DNA of 6,948 bases from an uncultured Flavobacteriales bacterium (GCA_937925455.1 CALEWF010000284.1:1-6948), one strand, 5' to 3'; counted from the stretch's first letter, positions 1-6,672 are shown. Numbers and translations are program-made. The notes: generated from the letters alone by a model not told the origin.

Positions 1-6
1 GCTCAG

Positions 7-121
7 CCACACAGGGCATCGGGGTAGCGGTGTCTTCGTGCCCTCAGCCCCGCTACCCCGTGCCTTGTGGGCTTCGCCTCTGCGGGCTTTCCACTACCAT
101 CCGCAGCAGACGGGGTAGCGG
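7..121. repeat. GC-rich inverted-repeat block with competing hairpins
   Basis: The 11-base word CGGGGTAGCGG occurs at 20-30 and again at 111-121, and its exact reverse complement CCGCTACCCCG lies between them at 50-60. The first pair extends outward, with three single-base bulges (12, 16 and 19), into a long imperfect stem from 7-18 to 61-70. The middle arm could instead pair with 111-121, and that loop encloses a second perfect 6-base stem, CTGCGG (80-85) with CCGCAG (101-106). Bases 1-120 contain 81 G or C by my count, far above the flanking genes. I see no gene here. From memory, GC-rich interspersed elements with wording similar to GGGCTTCGCC and GCGGGCTTTCCACTAC occur between genes in Bacteroidota genomes. 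It could be such a dispersed repeat, a structured RNA, or an end of a larger element cut by the window edge. Bases 122-218 show nothing I can name. Confidence 0.6.
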
Positions 122-218
122 GTGAATCTGCCCTTACGAAGCAGAGAAACACGCGACTGTCTCCCTTTAATGCAATATGATTATTCTAACGAAAATATTT
201 TATCAACCACTTTGAAAA

Positions 219-869
219 TCAGGCTGAGAGTAAGGGTATATTTGATTGGATATAAAATGTTTTAGCGGTGTTGATATCTGTTTCATGGTGATGCAATCCT
301 CCGTATTCATCAGGCAATAAGTTTCTGCCGGAAGATGAATAAATATGCATCTGAATATCTGCTTGGTTCAATTGATAAAAATTTTTGGATATAAGTTTAT
401 CTAGTTGTGAAAGCAATAAACGATAGGCGGGTATATTGTAATGAGCCATTTCGGTTTGAAGAATTCGCACATACAAATTTCTAGGATTCTGAAGTATGGA
501 TACAACAGATTTTCTTGTTAAAAAAGTATCATAAAATTCTATTTTCGGATTGAAAACCTCATCATCCATTGAATTTAATTCAAAAACAGAAATCTCGTCT
601 TTTATCCTGCTAATAAAAGCATTGTTTGAAATTTGCGAATTATCATAAGTCTCAACCAGCATATCTCCTTTTGATATTAGTTGAAGAATTCCAGGCATTG
701 CCGATTGATCCTTATTGCATATTACATCTTGATAGCGGACTGCTCCCAAGTCAATCCATAAATGGTAAATATGTTTATCATTTAAATTCAATGCTGAAAT
801 TTTATTATTAAGAAAGAGTGCTGAAAAAGCAGTCAGACTAGTTGTTTGAATAAATTTTCTGCGATTCAT
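219..869 (-). CDS. Unrecognised exported protein with Tat-type signal
   Basis: I do not recognise the family of this 216-residue protein. The N-terminus reads N-R-R-K-F-I-Q (2-8) followed by a hydrophobic stretch to about residue 20 and a small-residue site near ISA (24-26). This fits a twin-arginine (Tat) signal peptide and suggests export in a folded state, although no cofactor-binding motif is visible. The mature part is mixed alpha/beta in character with no other membrane segment. Near the C-terminus there is a His-rich patch, HHHETD (193-198), which could bind a metal, but that is speculation. The start is chosen because it places the RR motif at the extreme N-terminus. The gene is divergent from the beta-barrel gene at 970. 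A one-mismatch promoter-like box (TTAATTTG on the minus strand, 888-895) lies upstream. It has no same-strand partner in the window. The length and codon pattern make it a credible gene, but function is unknown. Confidence 0.75.
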   Translation of the reverse strand: MNRRKFIQTTSLTAFSALFLNNKISALNLNDKHIYHLWIDLGAVRYQDVICNKDQSAMPGILQLISKGDMLVETYDNSQISNNAFISRIKDEISVFELNSMDDEVFNPKIEFYDTFLTRKSVVSILQNPRNLYVRILQTEMAHYNIPAYRLLLSQLDKLISKNFYQLNQADIQMHIYSSSGRNLLPDEYGGLHHHETDINTAKTFYIQSNIPLLSA

Positions 870-918
870 GATAATTATTATTGTTTACAAATTAACGATA
901 AAAGGAGTAATAAGTTCT

Positions 919-947
919 TTTGCCGTTCGTTATACCTTTTAATTTTG
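919..947 (+). promoter_or_regulatory. Bacteroidota-type promoter for the beta-barrel cluster
   Basis: TTTG at 919-922 and TAATTTTG at 940-947 match the -33 and -7 boxes of the Bacteroidota primary sigma factor consensus (TTTG and TAnnTTTG). They are separated by 17 bases, the short end of the accepted range. Transcription would begin in the low 950s, leaving a short leader before the ATG at 970. It probably drives the beta-barrel gene and the coupled hydrolase. Confidence 0.6.
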
Positions 948-969
948 CATAAAATTAACGAGAAAAAGC

Positions 970-1764
970 ATGCGGCAGTGTATTGGGTTTTTTTTTGTTT
1001 GGGTGGCTTTAATTCCAGCCTCGTTGTATGCACAAAAAAAAACCAAGTTTAAAAATGCGGCCGATCTTGAAACCAAGCAAAGGGTGTTTGTTACAGCCGG
1101 ACCGGATGTAGGATTAGTAATTCCATCTGATTTTGGTGCAAGAACCAATGTTCGATATCAGGATACCTTATTTAAGCTTAGTCCACAGGTGAGATTTAGA
1201 CTGGGGATGTGTGTACGTACTGATTTTTCAAAAAAGTTTTCGTTGCAAACCGGCATTTATTATATCGAAAGGGTGTATGAAGCGCAGGTTGGAAAAACCG
1301 ATGCTACCGGAACAGCTTTTCAGTCCATGATTTTTAATAGTTCGTTTAAATACATTGGCTTTGAAATACCTGTCATGGGTTTGTTTTATGTGCAATTGGG
1401 AGATCGTTGGTTTTTAAACAATTTGCTTGGGTTTTCTGTAGAGTTTTTCCCCAGCAGTGTTAAAAGTATTTCGTCTGATACAGCCATTGCTTATAAAGTT
1501 TATGGGGCTCGTAATTCATGGGCTGTACCAAGTATAAAAGCAGCGGTAGGGTTTGAGTATAGAACTGAAAATGCGGGGTATTTTTATTTTGGTGGCCAGT
1601 TTCATCGTCCTTTTTTTTCCATTTTTGATGGATTTATTGAGCGTAAAAACCCAGTACCTTTTGGTTTACAAACTTCAGAAATGCCAGCTTCAGGAACATA
1701 TTTTTCTATAGATTTAAAGTATTTCTTTCCACCCGGTAAAAAAAATAAATTTTTTGAGCAATGA
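970..1764 (+). CDS. Outer-membrane beta-barrel protein (PorT-like type)
   Basis: This 264-residue protein is predicted to sit in the outer membrane. It starts with a Sec signal peptide: a hydrophobic core at about 6-18, then likely cleavage after SLYA (18-21), leaving Q22. The rest alternates polar and aromatic or hydrophobic residues in strand-length blocks separated by turns, as in the small outer-membrane barrels of Bacteroidota. Examples are VFVTAGPDVGLVIP (39-52), FSLQTGIYYIERVYE (90-104), YIGFEIPVMGLFYVQLGDRW (128-147), and an aromatic final strand TYFSIDLKYFF (243-253). After that strand there is a short basic tail. No enzymatic motif is seen, so a porin-like, structural or secretion-related role cannot be separated. 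The next gene starts within its stop codon (ATGA). Unusually, the coding region has runs of nine T (988-996), nine A (1034-1042) and eight T (1611-1618). Family assignment rests on pattern, not on a database match. Confidence 0.8.
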   Translation: MRQCIGFFFVWVALIPASLYAQKKTKFKNAADLETKQRVFVTAGPDVGLVIPSDFGARTNVRYQDTLFKLSPQVRFRLGMCVRTDFSKKFSLQTGIYYIERVYEAQVGKTDATGTAFQSMIFNSSFKYIGFEIPVMGLFYVQLGDRWFLNNLLGFSVEFFPSSVKSISSDTAIAYKVYGARNSWAVPSIKAAVGFEYRTENAGYFYFGGQFHRPFFSIFDGFIERKNPVPFGLQTSEMPASGTYFSIDLKYFFPPGKKNKFFEQ

Positions 1765-2654
1765 AGGGGCTTCGCATATTGTTTTATATTTCTCTCAGTT
1801 TATTTTTACTGTTATTGCTGGTTTCTTTTTTTAGTTCCTATATTTTAGGATATTATGATATAACTTTTTTTAGAAGTATTAAGCGAAAAAATGCAGGACA
1901 GGTATTTTCGGTTTATCATCATCCCCGATGCGATATATCTTATGTAAGAGCTGGAGATGAAAATTATCAACCAATGATTTTGCTGCATGGTTCTCCCGGC
2001 AACTGGAGTAATTATTCATTTTTGTATAAAGAATATAATTTACATAAAAAGTATGATTTGATTAGTATTGATCGTCCGGGGTTTGGCCGATCATGCGATG
2101 CCTTGGCGGATATGTCGTTACAAAGCCAGGCATACCTGCTGAATGATTTTGTAAAGCATTTTCATTTCCAAAATAAACCTATTTTGTTGGGCTATTCGTT
2201 AGGTGGACCGTTGGCAGTGCAAATGGCAACTATTGAGCCTGAACTATTTTCTGCATTGATTTTGGTGGCCGGTTCATTTGACCCGGAATTAGAGCCTCGC
2301 CAATGGTATCGTCCTTTGTTTCACATGTTTCCGTTTAACCTTTTTTTGGTAAAGGACTTAAAAAGCAGTAATACAGAATTGTGGAGGCATAAAAAAGATT
2401 TACAAATGTTGAAATATTATTGGCCTATGATTCAGTGTCCGGTAATAATAGTTCAAGGAATGGAAGATATATTAGTACCTGCAGAAAATGCTTTATTTGC
2501 TAAATCAAGCCTCATATCTTCCAGCCAAGTACATACACTATTTATTCCTGATGAGAATCATTTTATCCCCTTTACAGAAAATGGAAGAAAAGCTTTATTA
2601 CGAGCATTTTTTATTGCTGATTCGTTATTAAATCTCAATAATGTATCTAATTGA
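1761..2654 (+). CDS. Membrane-anchored alpha/beta hydrolase
   Basis: This is a 297-residue alpha/beta-hydrolase-fold enzyme with all expected catalytic elements. The oxyanion-hole loop is LLHGSPGN (74-81). The nucleophile elbow is GYSLGG (144-149), with Ser146 as nucleophile. The acid is probably Asp236 in GMEDILVP (233-240), and the histidine is His267 in PDENHF (263-268). DRPGFGRS (104-111) is the usual conserved strand-turn after the HG motif. The first ~30 residues are a strong hydrophobic segment without a clear cleavage site, so it is likely tethered to the inner membrane with the catalytic domain in the periplasm. The substrate cannot be read from sequence: esterase, lipase-like or C-C hydrolase activity are all possible. 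The ATG overlaps the stop of the beta-barrel gene by four bases, which implies translational coupling and a shared transcript. The lipoprotein gene follows after 36 bases. Confidence 0.9.
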   Translation: MKGLRILFYISLSLFLLLLLVSFFSSYILGYYDITFFRSIKRKNAGQVFSVYHHPRCDISYVRAGDENYQPMILLHGSPGNWSNYSFLYKEYNLHKKYDLISIDRPGFGRSCDALADMSLQSQAYLLNDFVKHFHFQNKPILLGYSLGGPLAVQMATIEPELFSALILVAGSFDPELEPRQWYRPLFHMFPFNLFLVKDLKSSNTELWRHKKDLQMLKYYWPMIQCPVIIVQGMEDILVPAENALFAKSSLISSSQVHTLFIPDENHFIPFTENGRKALLRAFFIADSLLNLNNVSN

Positions 2655-2690
2655 AATCTTTTTAAAATAAAATAATGATTTTTATACTGT

Positions 2691-3479
2691 ATGAATCGAA
2701 TTAATCTCATTTTTTCCCGCTTGTTACAGTTGGGTCTATTTTTTATAGTAATAATCGTTACATCTTGTTCGGTAAGTTTTGAGAAAAGAAAATATACCGG
2801 TGGTTATTACATTGATATTCAAACACGCAATGTAGAAAAACAAAAAAGATATATTCATGAATCAAATATTGAATTTATACATGCATCGGATGAAATGACT
2901 GCATCCATTAATGATCTGAAGCCACAAAAAATTACTCATGTCATTGCCACCTCAATCAGGCAGCACGAGCCATGCGATTGGATTTACTTTGAAGATGGAA
3001 CACAAGCAGAAGTAAAAATATTGGATATTAATGAAAAGGAAGTAGCTTATAGAAAATGCAATGACCCCAGTTCTCCTGTTATAATTTTGAATAAAAAATA
3101 TATCACAAAAATTGAATTTTCATCTGGCGAACGCTATGAAGCAGGAGGCGGGAAAAAACAAGAACAAACTATTCTACAAGAAGAAGTTCAAACTACGCAG
3201 CAAGAAACAAATCCATCGAAGAAGCCCAATCAATCATCTGCCAAAGAAGGAATTATTAATATGCTGGCGTTGTTTTTTGCCATTGTTGGATTGATTATGT
3301 TAATATTAGCTTTTGTGAATGTATGGTATTGGTTATTTGGAGCAGCTATTTTTTCTGCTTTGGGAGCAAGTCTAGGTTGGTTTGGAATAACCAGAAGCTT
3401 GAAGGGGTTAGGAATTGTGGCTTTAATTATTGGAACAGTTTGTTCGGTGTTATCCAGTATATTGTTTGGATTTATTTAG
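2691..3479 (+). CDS. Lipoprotein with GYY motif and C-terminal membrane helices
   Basis: This 262-residue protein begins with a lipoprotein signal: hydrophobic residues to about 23, then the lipobox V-T-S-C with Cys26 as lipidation site. Directly after it comes EKRKYTGGYYIDI (31-43). From memory this resembles the KRxYxxGYxV stretch seen after the lipobox in a group of Bacteroidota lipoproteins. Residues 97-150 resemble another segment common in the phylum: DWIYFEDGTQAEVKILDI, then EVAYRKCNDP, then KKYITKIEFSSGE, an all-beta module of unknown function. A Gln/Glu-rich, low-complexity linker (155-184) leads to two or three hydrophobic segments (about 189-209, 212-232 and 238-261). A lipid anchor plus C-terminal helices suggests an inner-membrane protein with its middle domain in the periplasm. 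It is 36 bases after the hydrolase and probably co-transcribed with it. It ends two bases from the convergent FISUMP gene. Function is unknown. Confidence 0.8.
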   Translation: MNRINLIFSRLLQLGLFFIVIIVTSCSVSFEKRKYTGGYYIDIQTRNVEKQKRYIHESNIEFIHASDEMTASINDLKPQKITHVIATSIRQHEPCDWIYFEDGTQAEVKILDINEKEVAYRKCNDPSSPVIILNKKYITKIEFSSGERYEAGGGKKQEQTILQEEVQTTQQETNPSKKPNQSSAKEGIINMLALFFAIVGLIMLILAFVNVWYWLFGAAIFSALGASLGWFGITRSLKGLGIVALIIGTVCSVLSSILFGFI

Positions 3480-3481
3480 TA

Positions 3482-4159
3482 TCAATCTTTTACGCATCGG
3501 CAACTCATCCCATAATTTTTATTTCCGCCCACTTTATTGATTCGCGTATCGTTGTAATTGAGAATATAGAACCAGGCTGTTTTTTCATCCCGTTGAGTTG
3601 CCGACCAAAAAGCGGCATTATATCCTAAGTTATCATACGTGCCATAGGGATTACGATATCCGCCTGGTAATGCAGAAAATCTACTTGAATTATCTGCCCC
3701 GGTATTGGGCGATTTCCATCCGTCTTTGCTTTTTAATTTTCCACCGGCTCTTGTTTCGCCTTCCAGCTCTAAAATTAATTGTTGCCATTCGTATTCACTG
3801 GGAATATGCCATCCCCAAGGACAAATTCCCCGCCAGTTATACACGGCATAATAATTATAAAGCAATCCATATTCTCTAATTTGTGAGGTGTCATTGTTGT
3901 AAAAACTCCAAGCTCCATCAGTGGTTTCATTCCATTTTTTATTTCCTGATATAAATGGAATAGAGTCACCATTCAAATATCTTTTTGATCGAAGATTTTC
4001 TTTCATCCATATTTTGTTGCCAATTTTTATGGTATTGTAAATGTTGCCATCAATATCCGTAATAGTCCCCATGTTTTGCGAATATCCCTTATAGGTAAAG
4101 AGATAATTCAAACAAAAAAAAGTTATTAAAAGTGAAAAAATATGTGAGGCTATTTTCAT
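3482..4159 (-). CDS. Secreted FISUMP-domain protein
   Basis: This 225-residue protein has a signal peptide (hydrophobic about 5-22, likely cleavage around GYSQ, 25-28). A single, apparently complete FISUMP domain (Fibrobacter succinogenes major paralogous domain) occupies about 30-225. The family landmarks appear in order: TDIDGNIYNTIKIGNKIWMKENLR (34-57), YGLLYNYYAV (97-106), CPWGWHIPSEYEWQQL (113-128), AGGKLKS (138-144), SRFSALPGGYRNPYGTYDNLG (159-179), FWSAT (184-188), and the C-terminal CRCVKD (220-225). The domain is abundant in Bacteroidota and Fibrobacterota and resembles the FGE/C-type-lectin-like fold. Its molecular role is not established, with surface binding as the usual guess. 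There is no C-terminal sorting domain and no other module, so this is a minimal version. It lies 66 bases downstream of the FGE gene on the same strand and may be the last gene of that transcript. Confidence 0.9.
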   Translation of the reverse strand: MKIASHIFSLLITFFCLNYLFTYKGYSQNMGTITDIDGNIYNTIKIGNKIWMKENLRSKRYLNGDSIPFISGNKKWNETTDGAWSFYNNDTSQIREYGLLYNYYAVYNWRGICPWGWHIPSEYEWQQLILELEGETRAGGKLKSKDGWKSPNTGADNSSRFSALPGGYRNPYGTYDNLGYNAAFWSATQRDEKTAWFYILNYNDTRINKVGGNKNYGMSCRCVKD

Positions 4160-4225
4160 AAAATCAAATATACGGTGATCTATAACTGCCCGATATAGGG
4201 ATGATACATGGATATAAACAGTACG

Positions 4226-5122
4226 TTATGGATAAATACGCGATTTTACGCAACGAAATCCAATATGAATTGAGCCGGATAATGGATCGGCCGATTGAAG
4301 AATCTGTGAGGAATATCCTTGACAATAATTCTCTGCGCATAAAAATGAGCCACCACAAATTACTCGCTTTTCAGTATATGGATCATTCGGGTCAAAAGAT
4401 CTGATGGGACCTTTCTTACGCTCATGGCGTTTCATATCTTTAAGGATTTCATTTCGGTTGATATGAAAATAATCTTGTGTCCATTCCCAAACATTTCCTT
4501 TTAAATCAGCCGGAACATTCTTATGATATTGATAAAATCCAACCGGCGAAGTATACAAATATCCGTCGTTTTCGTTATTGTAAAATGGGAAAATACCTTG
4601 CCAGTAATTAAAGTTAGTAAGTGTGTCGGCATGGAATTGTTGAAATATGTACTGCCATTCGGCTGCAGTGGGTAGCCGCATATTCATCCATTCACAAAAC
4701 TTGCATGCATCTTCATAATTTACATGCACCACAGGATGATTCATTTTTTTTTGTATTCCTTGATTATTCCCCCATGGATCTTTCCAGGTAGCACCTTCTC
4801 TGTATTCCCATTTTCCATTTTTTTGCTTTTTATCAAATACAAATACCATAGAGCCTCCATTTTTTTCGGCTCCCGTTACATAGCCGGTAGCTTTTGTAAA
4901 TTCTTTAAACAACGCATTTGTTACCTCATATTTCATTACTTCCAATGTATCAATGGGAATAATTGCCGTATCATGGTTATTCATTACCAAGTTTCCACTG
5001 GGTATCAAAATGGTTTCCTGATGATTGAGGGTAGGGATGGGGTGGCAACTCGTAAAAAGGAATGTAATGGCATACCCCAAAATTATTAAATAGCCCATGT
5101 ACATTTTTTGCCGTTGATACAT
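4226..5122 (-). CDS. Lipoprotein formylglycine-generating enzyme (SUMF1/FGE type)
   Basis: This is an FGE-sulfatase-domain protein of 298 residues from the chosen start. FGE uses copper and O2 to oxidise the cysteine of CxPSR sulfatase motifs to formylglycine. The N-terminus has basic residues (R4, K6), a hydrophobic core and a lipobox-like LFTSC with Cys26, so it is probably an exported lipoprotein. SUMF1-like signatures follow: EVTNALFKEFTKATGYVTGAE (66-86), HPVVHVNYEDA (129-139), MRLPTAAEWQ (148-157), YWQGIFPFYNNENDG (173-187), GNVWEWTQD (209-217), GGSFLCAENYC (257-267) and IGFRC (287-291). Cys262 and Cys267 have the spacing of the catalytic pair (human Cys336 and Cys341). The arginines that normally follow (as in YRxAAR) are absent; this protein has YSSQIL. 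The frame is open up to 5149, but that start would overlap the sulfatase by 64 bases. The ATG at 5122 overlaps by 37 and gives a normal lipoprotein signal. ATGs at 5104 or 5098 are alternatives. Sulfatase maturation is the likely job. Confidence 0.87.
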   Translation of the reverse strand: MYQRQKMYMGYLIILGYAITFLFTSCHPIPTLNHQETILIPSGNLVMNNHDTAIIPIDTLEVMKYEVTNALFKEFTKATGYVTGAEKNGGSMVFVFDKKQKNGKWEYREGATWKDPWGNNQGIQKKMNHPVVHVNYEDACKFCEWMNMRLPTAAEWQYIFQQFHADTLTNFNYWQGIFPFYNNENDGYLYTSPVGFYQYHKNVPADLKGNVWEWTQDYFHINRNEILKDMKRHERKKGPIRSFDPNDPYTEKRVICGGSFLCAENYCQGYSSQILQSADPLSGSIHIGFRCVKSRIYP

Positions 5123-6672
5123 ACGGTATAATCCATTATCTGTGGCCAACTAGCTTTTGGAATTTCAGCAACCCATGCATTTAATAAGGCAAGTAATTCA
5201 TAAGCCAGTTTTGATTGAGTTTCATGCATGGTATTTTTTTCTCCCTGATCATTAAGTAAGTAATACAATTCCATGGTTTTATCTTTTTGATTTACGAGGA
5301 GTTTCCAGTTTCCAGACCGAATGGCGAAATTATACCCACTATGCCAGTATAAATAAGCGTGATGAATAGTATTTTTAGATTCCAATAAAGGCCAAAGCGA
5401 CTTGCCATCCATTTTGCGATCATCCGGTAGCGGAATATTTAGCAGGTCTAAAATAGTTGCAAATACATCAAATAACATGACCGGTTCATGAACGACTGTT
5501 TGGGGGGAGATTTTTTTAGGATAATGTATGATGAGAGGCACTTTTATTCCTCCTTCATAAAAGGTAAATTTTCCACCATTCAGTGGTAGGTTATTAACTG
5601 TTCTTGAGTACAAAGCAGCTCCATTGTCGCTGGTGAAAATAAATAAAGTATTCTCCCATTTACCAATAGATTTAAGATATTCAACTAAATTTCCAATCAT
5701 TTGGTCCATGGCTACAATCATAGAATAATAGACCCGCTTGTTATGAGTGGGAATATGTTGTAGTGAATCATAAATGTTTTTAGGGGCTTGGTAGGGAGTA
5801 TGTGGTGCAGTAATAGGTAGGTAAAGAAAAAACGGTTTATTTCCACATTGTTCTATAAAGTATTTAGCTTCCCGACCAAAAGCATAGGTGAGATAAGTTT
5901 TTTCTTTAATTATCGTACCTTGTTTGCGGATGGCACATGGTCCTCTTCGTCCGTTATTCCAAATATGTTTATCTGTAAATTCATTGATGGGAGCATTTAC
6001 TACTTGCTTATCATTTTTTTCTGCAAATAAGGTATAGGCTTCATAACATCCATAGGTATATTCAAAACCAAAGTTTTGTGGAAGCAAGGGTTCATGATAT
6101 CCCAGGTGCCATTTGCCAATCCAGGCAGTGGCATATCCTGCTGATTTAAGTATTTCGCTCAAGGTAATTTCTGTTGTTGGTAATCCAAAATTTTTCCATT
6201 CATGAGCGGGTGGAAAATTTTTCCAAGGTGCAGGTTCCAAATCACTGGTATTAATGAGATTTTTAAACCACCACCATTCAAATTTTGATTTTGGATATCG
6301 TTGATGAGGTTGAAATTGAAATCCAAAACGCTGCTGGTATCTACCGGTTAAGAAGCCGGCACGCGATGGTGCACAAATCGGAGCGGTTGCATATCCGCAG
6401 GTAAATAATGCACCTTCTTGTGCTAATTGGTCTAAATTGGGGGTTTGAATCCAGGTATTTCCATAAACGGACAAATCAAAATATCCCAAATCATCAGCTA
6501 CAATAAAAACAATATTTGGTGAATTGGAGTAAACCGGAGCGATTTGTTTTAAATATTTTTCTTTATCAGCATGTATTTGAGCCCATGCCCCATGAATGCT
6601 AATTGAATTATTAAGAAATAAAAAAAGTAAAATATGAGGTATATGGTGAAGTACTTTATTTAAAAAAATCAT
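5086..6672 (-). CDS. Exported type I (formylglycine) sulfatase
   Basis: This 528-residue protein is a full-length member of the alkaline-phosphatase-like sulfatase superfamily (S1, arylsulfatase A type), hydrolysing sulfate esters. The signal peptide ends in AWA|Q (29-32), placing it in the periplasm or outside. Catalytic elements in order: Asp60-Asp61 (ADDLG, metal binding), Cys100 in C-A-P-S-R followed by AGFLTGRYQQR (100-115), Lys187 and His189 in GKWHLG (186-191), His291 in APHTPY (289-294), Asp349-Asn350 in TSDNG (347-351, metal), and Lys368 in NGGKFTFYEGG (365-375). Cys100 would become the formylglycine nucleophile. Substrate (sulfated glycan or small aryl sulfate) cannot be told from sequence. 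Two cysteines in the tail (518 and 524) might form a disulfide. The adjacent downstream gene encodes an FGE, a direct functional partner, and overlaps the 3' end. The ATG is taken because it gives a complete signal peptide. No perfect promoter box is visible in the roughly 50 bases between it and the tRNA terminator. Confidence 0.95.
   Translation of the reverse strand: MIFLNKVLHHIPHILLFLFLNNSISIHGAWAQIHADKEKYLKQIAPVYSNSPNIVFIVADDLGYFDLSVYGNTWIQTPNLDQLAQEGALFTCGYATAPICAPSRAGFLTGRYQQRFGFQFQPHQRYPKSKFEWWWFKNLINTSDLEPAPWKNFPPAHEWKNFGLPTTEITLSEILKSAGYATAWIGKWHLGYHEPLLPQNFGFEYTYGCYEAYTLFAEKNDKQVVNAPINEFTDKHIWNNGRRGPCAIRKQGTIIKEKTYLTYAFGREAKYFIEQCGNKPFFLYLPITAPHTPYQAPKNIYDSLQHIPTHNKRVYYSMIVAMDQMIGNLVEYLKSIGKWENTLFIFTSDNGAALYSRTVNNLPLNGGKFTFYEGGIKVPLIIHYPKKISPQTVVHEPVMLFDVFATILDLLNIPLPDDRKMDGKSLWPLLESKNTIHHAYLYWHSGYNFAIRSGNWKLLVNQKDKTMELYYLLNDQGEKNTMHETQSKLAYELLALLNAWVAEIPKASWPQIMDYTVCINGKKCTWAI

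Noticed and set aside
3323..3879. Plus-strand open frames of 101 and 93 codons
   Set aside because: They are shadows of the lipoprotein and FISUMP genes in other frames and show no signal or domain pattern.
4165..4172. TATATTTG on the minus strand, a -7 box match just upstream of the FISUMP gene
   Set aside because: No TTTG-like partner is present at the right distance, and transcription would begin only two or three bases before the ATG. A chance match in AT-rich DNA is as likely.
4180..4198. Small inverted repeat CTATA/TATAG between the FGE and FISUMP genes
   Set aside because: The stem has only five A/T-rich pairs and there is no following T-run, so it is not a credible terminator.
4724..5089. 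Plus-strand open frame of 121 codons
   Set aside because: It lies wholly opposite the FGE gene, which has clear family motifs. The plus-strand product has no recognisable feature.
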